This document shows, piece after piece, positions 56,748 to 64,000 of a stretch of 64,000 nt of DNA. The notes below the pieces were generated by a model. It did not search any database. It was not told where the DNA came from and saw only the letters and a program-made list of their open reading frames with translations. How positions within the stretch are numbered: position 1 is the first letter of the stretch; the number at the start of each line of letters is the position of its first letter. The translations under genes and the position numbers were made by a program. Source of the DNA: a bacterium (lineage in GTDB: Bacteria > Patescibacteriota > Gracilibacteria > BD1-5 > UBA6164); NCBI GenBank assembly GCA_024635485.1, contig JAGXIV010000017.1, positions 39,365-103,364 on the forward strand, written 5' to 3'.

Positions 56748-57659
56748 TTATTGTATTGGCAGTGATTCTAGATAACTTATTCTTTCCTCTATAGGTGGAT
56801 GAGTCATAAAGATTTTTGCAAATCAACTCATACTTTTTGTATTTATTTTTAATGTTGCAAGCTTATCTCGGTTACTTGGAGCAAGCTCTTTCATTTTACT
56901 TAAAGATTTCAAAGCTGCAATCATTTTTTCTTTTCAGACTAAATGAGCACTTCATGCATCAGCTCTAAATTCTCTATGACGTGAGAATAAGTTTACAACC
57001 AGTGACGCGAATATTCAGAAAACAACCTGGAGTCCTGCATATACTGCAAAATAAGAAAGATTTCATAGTCTTCACTCCGTTCTATCATTAATGATATTTG
57101 CAATAATTCGAGCAAAAAAGATAATGAAAGTATTCATAACTCATTGTAAGAGTGCCATAGTTACCATATCACCATTTAGAACATGACTCATTTCATGAGC
57201 TACTACTCATTCTATTTCTTGAGGAGTCATAGATTGCAATAAACCAGAGGAACATGCTACTAATGATTTATTTTTACTTGGACCAGTAGCAAATGCGTTT
57301 GGTTCTATTGATTGGTAAATACCTACTTCTGGAATTGTTATTTTTGCTTTTTCTGAGATAGATTGAACTGTATCATACACGATTCTTTCTTTTTCAGATA
57401 AAAGAGAGAGTTCTTGGGTTTTTATTGGAATGATTCAATATGCTTTTTTTGCGGTCCATCGAGATATAGAGAGTGAAAAAAATGATCCTATAAAACCAAA
57501 AATTCCAGCATAAATAAGTATTCAGGTATAGCTTGCTCCAGAAGCAGCACTCAAATTAAACCCAAAAACAACTTGAATTATATAGAGTACAAGGGAAAAT
57601 AAAAAAATTACCGCGATATTTGTTAAGAGAAATAATCATATTCTTTTGATTATGTTCAT
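56748..57659 (-). CDS. htpX: HtpX-family membrane metalloprotease
   Basis: 303 residues. Two N-terminal transmembrane helices, zinc site H155-E-M-S-H159 in VVAHEMSH, helices after it, and the third ligand region [13 protein letters not shown]. It is a quality-control protease for membrane proteins. N-terminal sequence MNIIKRIGLFLLTN is typical for HtpX. Followed by the three SLH genes on the same strand with 23 bases to the nearest start. Confidence 0.93.
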
Positions 57660-57691
57660 GTTGTTGAATTAAAAATTACAGTCTACAAATT

Positions 57692-58990
57692 TTATAGTTC
57701 AAGCGTCATTTGTCAATTTGAAGCATTATTTATTTGCACATTACTCACAAAGTTTCTTTTTAAAAATGTTTCAATAACTTGCAAATCATATTTGAGGTTA
57801 TGACCTATAATTTGAATATCAAGCTGAAAAATATTATGTATAAAATCTTGAATTTTTACCGGATTAATTTGAGGTCCTCTATGCATCAGATTAATATAAT
57901 AAATTTTAGAATCAGGGATTAAAATACTTATTCAAACAATGTGTGACTCTCTAGGATTTAAACTTGTTGTTTCAGTATCTAAAATAATATTTTTTGAAGC
58001 CTTAATTTTAGTCTCTAGTTCTTGAAGTCATGATTCTTCTCATATAATTTCCACATTAAGTCATAGGTCTTTCCATGTTTTTTTATCAATATGTTCTTCA
58101 CTTAAAAGAGAATGAAACTCATATTCTTTGAAAAAATTTTGTGTATCACTATTTTTATAACTCTCTGCATCAAATATATATTCCTTTAAATCAAAATCAT
58201 TTAAATCCATAGAACAATCAAGAGTTGCTAATCTTTGAGAGAGAAAAGCAGATTCTTTTCCTTCTATAAATTTTTCAAGTGTTTTTCCTTTTAATATTTT
58301 TTGTGATTCTATTGAAAAAGTCTCATATAGTGTATCTATGTTATTTATAGCTTCATAGATCTTTTCTAGACTTCAAAAATCATTTAAAAGTACTTGTGCC
58401 TTTTTTGGTCATATACCACTAATTCAAGGAATATTATCAGAAGTATCTCCACAAATAGCGAGATAATCTCTCACACAACTTGCGGGAACTCAAAATTTTT
58501 CATAGGTTTCTTCTGGACCAGAGATTTTCTTTCTTTGAGTATCATACACTTTGACTTGTTCATTTACCAGAGCATATAAATCTTTGTCTCACGAAAGAAT
58601 AAATACTTCATGATGTTCTTCATTTCAGAGTCTTGTGGCAAGCGTTCAGATTACATCATCCGCTTCATATCATGGTATTTCAATTACCTTCATATCTAAA
58701 ACATGCAATAATTCCTCTATATCCCCAATTTGACTTCTCAGAGAGTCTGGCATTCTTTCTCTGGTTGCTTTATATTCGCTATAGATTTTATGCCTAAAAT
58801 TTTCTCATTTCGCATCTTTAATAAACACCACATAATCTGGTTGTTCTTTTACCAATTGTTGTGTTAAAAATTTTGCCATTCAAAAAGTGGCATTTACAAT
58901 TTTACCATCCTTTGTAGCAAATTCAGGAAGAGCAAAAAACATGCGATAAATAAATGAATTTCCATCTATAAGATAAATAGTTTTTGACAT
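57692..58990 (-). CDS. polA: DNA polymerase I, N-terminal part (5' nuclease plus first part of 3'-5' exonuclease domain)
   Basis: 432 residues. The 5' nuclease opens MSKTIYLIDGNSFIYRMFFAL, with PGYEADDVIGTLA, FILSGDKDLYALV, GDTSDNIPGISGIGPKKA. A 3'-5' exonuclease domain follows: exo I ILDTETTSL (D338, E340) and exo II GHNLKYD (H397, D402). It then ends with a divergent tail (FLKRNFVSN...), just before the strand where the gene at 5908-7383 begins. Neither part alone has all three exo motifs, and together they have I, II and III. Not an intein: no splice motifs at either end. Function as a two-piece Pol I is inferred. Confidence 0.93.
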
Positions 58991-58997
58991 GAATAGT

Positions 58998-59957
58998 TTA
59001 GTAAGGTCTTTTATTATATAAATCCATTTCTATTTCAAAATGTTCTTTCATTTCTTCAGCCAATACTCATAAGCTAAAATGATGTTGTTGAGATCATGGG
59101 GCTACAACACAGTGAGATGCGAGAAGAGACCCCAGTTTACATCACTCTTCGAGAGAGTATCATTCTATAATAGATTTTAGTACTCATGCTCTGTATGCAT
59201 CTCATGCTCCAGTAGAATCATAGAAATCATCACTCAAGATAGCTGGAATATGGATAAGTGATTTTCACTCATGTAATTGAGAACCTTCAGTTCCATAGGT
59301 AACAATATATGCAGAAAGTTTTTCTTGAAGATCTTCTTCGAGAAATCATCAAATTGATTGCAAATCAGCAAGTTCGTATTGATTTACTATAAGATAATCA
59401 GCAAGATCAATCAACTCTCTAAGATCATCATGCGTCATCTGCGAAATTTGTTGGGCAGGATCAATAATTAATGGAATATTTAGAGCCTTTATTTCTCTTG
59501 CATGTTCCAACATTGTTGGGATATGATTCGCTGATACTATAGCAAGACCAATTTTTTCTGAAATAAAGGAAACTTTAGATTCACTGGCTTCAACCATAGC
59601 TCATGAATAGAACATGGTCATTCTGTTATCTCAAATATCAGCAAAAATAGTACTATGGGCTGTAGGTATTTTTTTACTTTTATGAATATACTTTAAATTT
59701 ATTTTTTCAGGAATGATTCATGCATAATTAAAATCATTTCAGATAGATGATAGAAGCACACTATGTTCTCATAGTAAAGCTAAATTATATGCAATATTTG
59801 CACCTGTTCCACCACAATATTTATCCATATTTTTTGCAAGTACAGACATATTGAGTCACATATCTAGGTTTCAGTGATAAAAATGATCATTGAATGATCC
59901 ATCATATAAACAGTACGTATCATATGCTGTAGATCAACTCACAAGTATTTCTTTCAT
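58998..59957 (-). CDS. PfkB-family carbohydrate/nucleoside kinase
   Basis: 319 residues. Motifs: ILVSGSTAYDTY at the N-terminus, YCGGTGANIAYNLALLGEHSVLLSSIGND, DPAQQISQMTHDDL, VNQYELADL, and the catalytic DSTGAGDAYRAG, with Asp as base. The PfkB family phosphorylates sugars or nucleosides such as adenosine and ribose; the substrate is not clear here. Stop is 7 bases from the polA (N-part) start on the same strand, so cotranscribed. Confidence 0.9.
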
Positions 59958-60087
59958 TTATATTTGATTAGTACTAATATATTTAAGTATAGTGATTTTA
60001 TAAAAAATAAAAACTTTTGAAAAATCTTATGAGCTTCTTACTCTATCATTATACTCTTTTAAAAAAGTAATATTTTAAATACACATT

Positions 60088-60780
60088 ATGGGAATAATAA
60101 TAGCAACATTAAGTAAAAAAATAGCTCTTACAGACGATGTATTTGAACTACACTATACTTTTCCTGAAAAAAAGGACTTTATTGCTGGTCAATTTATTAC
60201 TTTTATTTTATCTTGAGTGGGAGGACGTTCCTACTCTATACTTGAATTTAATGAACATGAGGCTATTTTAATTATCAAAAGATGGCCACTAGAGAATGGA
60301 GGGAGGTGAGGAAGTATTATACTGTGTGATGCTAAAATCTGAGATGAATTTAAGTGCGTCTGACCGGTAGGGCATTTTATTTTAACAGATAAAAAAGTAT
60401 CAAGACTCTTTATTGGAACTGGAACTTGACTTGTTCCTCTCTATAGTCATATACTCCAGTGATTAGCACTCGAAGATGGAAATAAATACCAACTTGTATT
60501 TTGAGTTCGTTATAAAAAAGATTTATATTATCTAGATAAATTTAAAGAGCTGAAACAAAAATATCCTGATACTTTTTATTATCATCTTGTTGTCAGTAGA
60601 GATGAAGCAGATTGACTCATACATTCAGGATATGTTACTGATTTTTTGAGTGAAAAAGTAGTACATGACTTTGGGGAGTATTATTTATGTTGAGCTCCAG
60701 CAATGATTGAGTCGGTTGAAAAAAAATTAAATGAACTATGAGTCTGAGATGAAAATATTTATTTTGAAAAATACGTTTAA
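60088..60780 (+). CDS. FNR-type flavin oxidoreductase
   Basis: 230 residues. RSYSILEF is the FAD-binding RxYS, LFIGTGTGLVPLYSHIL the NAD(P)-binding loop, YYLCGAPAMIESVEKKL the C-terminal substrate region and FEKYV the end. Such enzymes pass electrons between NAD(P)H and ferredoxin, flavodoxin or other partners; no fused iron-sulfur domain is present, so a separate partner is needed. Transcribed alone, with terminator; divergent from the PfkB gene. Confidence 0.88.
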
Positions 60781-60807
60781 AAAATCCTCATATGAGGATT
60801 TTTTTAG
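60779..60807. terminator. bidirectional rho-independent terminator
   Basis: AATCCTCA/TGAGGATT stem with a 2-base loop at its tightest, flanking A-run and T-run, between the convergent FNR-type and nucleosidase-like genes. Confidence 0.85.
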
Positions 60808-60808
60808 A

Positions 60809-61501
60809 CTAAAGAGTAAATTCTAATATATTAACTGCATTTTTCATAGCTAAATTTAAATTATCCATACTGTTTACTTCTGCACTATCATCAGCTCCAT
60901 CACTCACAGATTTAATGACAACTGTTTTATCTAGTAGCTTATAATTTTTGAGAACTGAGAGAATACTATAGGCCTCCATATCAACTAAGTCTGCACTGTA
61001 TTTCTCAACAATTTCTGATTGTAGGTCCTTGTTATCAATAAATTGATCTCACGTTGCACAAATTCAGCTTAGATGAAGGCTGAATTTTTCAAGATTATAT
61101 TCTTCTCATACCGCATATTCTAAAAAGATAGGTTCACGTAAATGTTTTGAAAAATCTATAGATTCTGGCATATAAAAATCATGCATTAGAAATGTATTTG
61201 GGAGAATTACATCTCAAATTTTAAGAATATCTGGATTCAAATTTCAAACAATTCATATATTTATGAACTTAAATATATCATAATTTTCACATAAATAGGT
61301 AGTAGCAAAAGCAGCACTGATTTTTCATTCTCAACAAACTGCTAGAACTATACTCTCATCTTCGCCATCAATTGTTCGTATTCATTCAAAAATTGTGAGT
61401 GAACCAAGCACCATAGTCTCTTTTAAGTCAAATCTCTCTATTATTAAATCTGCCTCAAGCTTCAAGGCCGTAATTATTGCTTTTGTAATAATCGCTTTCA
61501 T
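60809..61501 (-). CDS. MTA/SAH nucleosidase-like (phosphorylase superfamily)
   Basis: 230 residues. Purine-phosphorylase fold with the family's INIGIVGNL, HLSGICATGDQFI (usual ATGDQFI in MtnN) and DMEAYSI with the base-binding Met-Glu, then VVIKSVSDGADD (the catalytic Asp region). This fits 5'-methylthioadenosine/S-adenosylhomocysteine nucleosidase, which recycles products of SAM-dependent reactions; metK is 15 kb away. Exact substrate among nucleosidases is not certain. Confidence 0.8.
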
Positions 61502-61624
61502 ATTTTTTGCTGGGTTATAATATTTTTTAGTATAATACTCTCTGTAAAATGTAAAGGAAATATCTTTACTTTTTTGACTTTTTTCCTACACTTCGAAAAA
61601 AAAATATATTTTTACTTTCTTTCT

Positions 61625-62665
61625 GTGGACAGCAATCTAGTTTCAATATTTGGTTTTGGTCTCGCAACATTTCTTGTTGGTTTTTTAGTAACCCCTTTCT
61701 ATATAAGAATGTTAGAAAAAGCGAAACTTTGAAAACAAATACGAGAGAATGCTACAATGGGAAAAGCATTTGAGTTTTTCAAGCTTCATGCAGGAAAAGC
61801 TTGAACTCCTACTATGGGATGAGCTATGATTCTTATCACCGTTTTTTTCATGGTTCTGCTTAGTATAATATTACAAAAGTTTGGCTTTGTTAATAATTCA
61901 CTTCTCAATCAAAATGAAACATATTTAAGTCTATTTACACTACTGACTGTATGACTTCTTGGAGGTGTAGATGATTACATGAACATAAAATGAATAGGTA
62001 AAACAAAGTGACTCTCTGCTAAATTTAAGATGATTTGGCTTATTGTGTTTTCAGCTGCAGGTGCTTGGTGGTTTTATGACAAACTTGGTTGGTCAGAAAT
62101 TCTACTGAAACTCCCATTTATTCCAGGTATGGAAATTGGACTATTATTTATTCCTCTCTTTATATTTATTATAATTTGAGCCGCCAACAGTGTAAACATC
62201 AGTGATTGACTTGATGGTCTGGCATGAGGATTATTACTCTTTTCTTATTGAGTATATGGCTACATAACTTTTGATAAGTGACTTTTTCTCCTCTCAACAC
62301 TTTGTGTAAGTATTTGTTGAGCACTCATTGCGTTTCTGTGGTTTAATATAAAACCTGCAAAATTTTATATGTGAGACGTTGGAAGTCTAGCACTCTGAGC
62401 AAATCTTTGACTTATGGCACTTTTGACTAATACCCTTGCAATTCTAGTAATTATTTGAATGATCTTTATTCTAGAAACTCTCTCTGTTATACTTCAATTA
62501 AGCAGTAAAAAACTTAGAAATTGAAAAAAAATATTTAAAATAGCTCCTTTTCATCATCATTTGGAAGCAGTTGGTTGGGCAGAAGAAACGGTAGTATTTC
62601 GATTATGGCTTGTTGGTATGATACTTTCAGTCGTATGAGTCATATTTTATATTATTACAAAATAA
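61625..62665 (+). CDS. mraY: phospho-N-acetylmuramoyl-pentapeptide transferase MraY
   Basis: 346 residues, about ten transmembrane helices. KAGTPTMGGAMIL, LLGGVDDYMNIKGIGKTKGLSA (catalytic Asp pair region), ANSVNISDGLDGLAGG, FYMGDVGSLALGANLGL and APFHHHLEAVGW are all MraY signatures. It makes lipid I from UDP-MurNAc-pentapeptide and lipid carrier. GTG start (VDSNLVSIFGFGLA); no better ATG precedes the first helix. The PCD-like gene follows after one base. Confidence 0.95.
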
Positions 62666-62666
62666 A

Positions 62667-62912
62667 ATGAGAATATTCAAAGAACAAAAAAATAAACTCA
62701 TTGGAGAATTTGAATTTGGGAACTTTCTTCAAGCAATTGAGTTTGTTAACCTGGTAGCAAATATTTCAGAAATGAGTCAACATCATCCTGATATCTTTAT
62801 TCATGATTATAAATTCGTCACTATTACAACTACCACTCACTATCAATGAAATACAATAACAAACAAAGATCAGAGTCTTGTGAAACAAATAGAATCATTT
62901 TATAATAAATAA
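62667..62912 (+). CDS. pterin-4a-carbinolamine dehydratase-like protein
   Basis: 81 residues. The PCD signature is seen: SQHHPDIFIHDYKFVTITTTTH with the His-His and later His. It is short at the N-terminus, compared with about 95-110 for usual PCD. PCD regenerates tetrahydropterin; related stand-alone proteins may have other roles. The ATG follows the mraY stop by one base, so translation is probably coupled. Confidence 0.85.
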
Positions 62913-62918
62913 TATAAT

Positions 62919-63215
62919 ATGTGATTCATTATGAAAAATGAGTCTTTTGAGTGTGAAAAATGTCACGCAAAAGTCTGAAAACATCCTTCTTGAAGCGCTA
63001 GAAATCATTGTCCATACTGTTTATATTCAAAACATTTAGACAAGAATTTTCCTTGAGATAGGCTCAGTGAATGCTTATGAAGTATGGCTCCAGTAGGCAA
63101 GGAACATAAAAAAAACAAAGCTTGGATGATTATACATCAATGTGAGAAGTGTCACAAAAAAATACTAAACAAGATTGCCGAAGACGACGATATTTTAGTA
63201 TTTTGAAAATTATAA
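62919..63215 (+). CDS. RNHCP-domain zinc-ribbon protein
   Basis: 98 residues (or 94 from the internal ATG at 62931, which follows a UGA). Cysteines in FECEKCHAKV, ARNHCPYCLYSKHLDKN, PGDRLSECLG and HQCEKCHKK fit the RNHCP family, named for that motif. Zinc-binding is likely, function unknown. Cotranscribed with the PCD-like gene and mraY, 6 bases away. Confidence 0.85.
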
Positions 63216-63231
63216 GTACAGGGTTGAAATA

Positions 63232-63708
63232 TTAATGGTACATCTTCGTTTCTTCTCTAAAGTATGGGAAGGCAGCATAAATTATGAGCAATGCTAATCC
63301 AAATACTGCGAATAATATATTTATCGACATTGTATGTATTCCAAAATTAAATACGACCTCCATGAGAAGTGCTATAATAGAAATCTCAACCAGATCTTTA
63401 ATGGCAATATGTTGATGTTTAGAATATTCAGAAAGTATTTTAAATGACTTTACCAAGACTAAAATAAATGTCACAATATTTAAAAGTTGTTCAGCAAGTT
63501 GGATTCACATTGTTGAAGTTTCTGATATTCCCGCATAAGTAAAGTTTGTAAAACTTGTTATATGTATAAAAATAGCAGCAAATACAAAGAAAAAAAGTAC
63601 AACTGTTTTATAAAAAATAAATACTGCAACAAGAAACATGAGGATATATATAGATCCTGAAACAACCACCCGCATTATTTCTCTAAAAAAATCTTTTTCT
63701 TTGGACAT
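63232..63708 (-). CDS. PsiE-like membrane protein
   Basis: 158 residues from MSKEKDFF. Four hydrophobic segments; LKILSEYSKHQHI-like segment (SFKILSEYSKHQHIAIKDLVEISIIALLMEVV) resembles PsiE-family proteins of phosphate starvation, and its Lys/His-rich loop is typical. The match is modest. A longer start 27 codons upstream is open but would overlap the divergent tilS gene; the shorter start is preferred. Convergent with the RNHCP gene. Confidence 0.65.
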
Positions 63709-63768
63709 GTTTGAAACTAAAAATATATTTATTGCCTTTATTCTACTATACTTTATAATCAATCTCAA

Positions 63769-64000
63769 ATATTTCATCAAATCTCTCAACTGAAGCTCGA
63801 TATAGAAACATTTCTTGGAAAATATATCTCCTGAGATGAGAAAATCATACTATGATGCTCTACCTGAGCAGATAGTATGTATTTATTATACAAAATTTTA
63901 GAAACGAAATATAAAAAAAATATAGTAGTTGCATTTTTCAATCATAACACCAGAGTTCAATGTGTAGAAGAAGAGAATTTTATAGTTGATCTTTGAAAAA
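63769..64000 (+). CDS. tilS: tRNA(Ile)-lysidine synthetase TilS (3' partial)
   Basis: At least 77 residues to the window end. The PP-loop motif is in ILGCSTGADSMYLLYKILE (usual SGGxDS, here S-T-G-A-D-S with UGA as Gly), followed by IVVAFFNHNTRVQCVEEENFIVD, the TilS region with NH and R. TilS modifies C34 of tRNA-Ile(CAU) to lysidine. No ATG, GTG or TTG occurs in frame; ATA at 63769 (giving FHQISQLKLDIETFLG) fits the usual distance to the PP-loop, so the start is a guess, and a missed or unusual start is possible. Confidence 0.75.

Noticed and set aside
63709..63789. Extended N-terminus of the PsiE-like protein
   Set aside because: The extra 27 residues are basic, overlap the divergent tilS frame, and the internal Met gives a cleaner start.
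1..64000. Mass pseudogenisation or selenocysteine readthrough as the reason for in-frame UGAs
   Set aside because: UGAs fall on conserved glycines in dozens of essential genes, without SECIS-like structures; recoding to Gly explains all of them.
1..64000. tRNA genes, CRISPR arrays, insertion sequences and prophage genes
   Set aside because: I looked in the intergenic stretches and saw no cloverleaf-like sequence, spaced repeats or transposase or integrase motifs; intergenic regions are short and mostly hold hairpins.

Overview
The window is AT-rich (very A/T-heavy third codon positions) and reads correctly only when UGA is translated as glycine. Long genes for universal proteins (MiaB, DNA polymerase I, FtsK, TopA, MetK, GlyRS, MraY) carry many in-frame TGAs, and these fall on conserved glycines, for example the first Gly of the P-loop in the adenylate-kinase-like protein. 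Every gene I could close ends in TAA or TAG. This is genetic code 25, used by Candidatus Gracilibacteria (BD1-5/GN02) and Absconditabacteria (SR1). I cannot tell these two apart from the sequence alone. Under the standard code almost every gene here would look like a string of fragments, so all coordinates below assume UGA = Gly.

Layout. 1-7.4 kb: end of a RelA/SpoT-like gene, then a leftward block (rhodanese, small membrane protein, MiaB with a large HAD insert, a CtpA-type protease, small membrane protein, C-terminal part of DNA polymerase I). 7.5-20 kb: ndk, trhO, an MscS channel, rlmE, a thioredoxin-like lipoprotein, two SOUL paralogues, an MprF-like protein, an adenylate-kinase-like protein and several small unknowns. 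20-33 kb: ftsK, two unknown proteins, an M23/SLH wall protein, lgt-rhomboid, and a 1,314-residue LysM protein. 33-44.7 kb: topA, a pilin-FGE fusion with a one-base frameshift, GNAT and glycosyltransferase-like fragments, dus, then a tightly packed leftward run rnc, yggT, ftsW, mutS (N-terminal half only), holA, preceded by nusB and rpmF. 44.7-52.9 kb: SAM-I riboswitch and metK, two unknown proteins with winged-helix-like repeats, a two-component pair, a coiled-coil protein and membrane proteins. 53-64 kb: glyS with a compact T-box leader, three SLH paralogues, htpX, N-terminal part of DNA polymerase I, a PfkB kinase, an FNR-type reductase, an MTA/SAH nucleosidase-like gene, mraY, a PCD-like gene, an RNHCP protein, a PsiE-like protein and the start of tilS.

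How the genes fit together. Most are core functions: tRNA modification (miaB, trhO, dus, tilS), replication and repair (polA in two pieces, holA, mutS part, topA, ftsK), cell wall and envelope (mraY, ftsW, lgt, M23, LysM and SLH proteins, MprF-like) and SAM metabolism (metK, mtnN-like). RNA-level control is clear at metK (SAM-I riboswitch) and glyS (T-box). Most transcription units end in strong hairpin terminators, many shared by convergent genes. I saw no tRNA or rRNA genes, insertion sequences, prophage genes or CRISPR arrays.

The most unusual points are protein architectures. MiaB is interrupted by about 200 residues holding a complete-looking HAD nucleotidase-like domain. DNA polymerase I is divided inside its 3'-5' exonuclease domain into two genes 50 kb apart whose summed length equals one normal Pol I. 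MutS exists here only as an N-terminal half.
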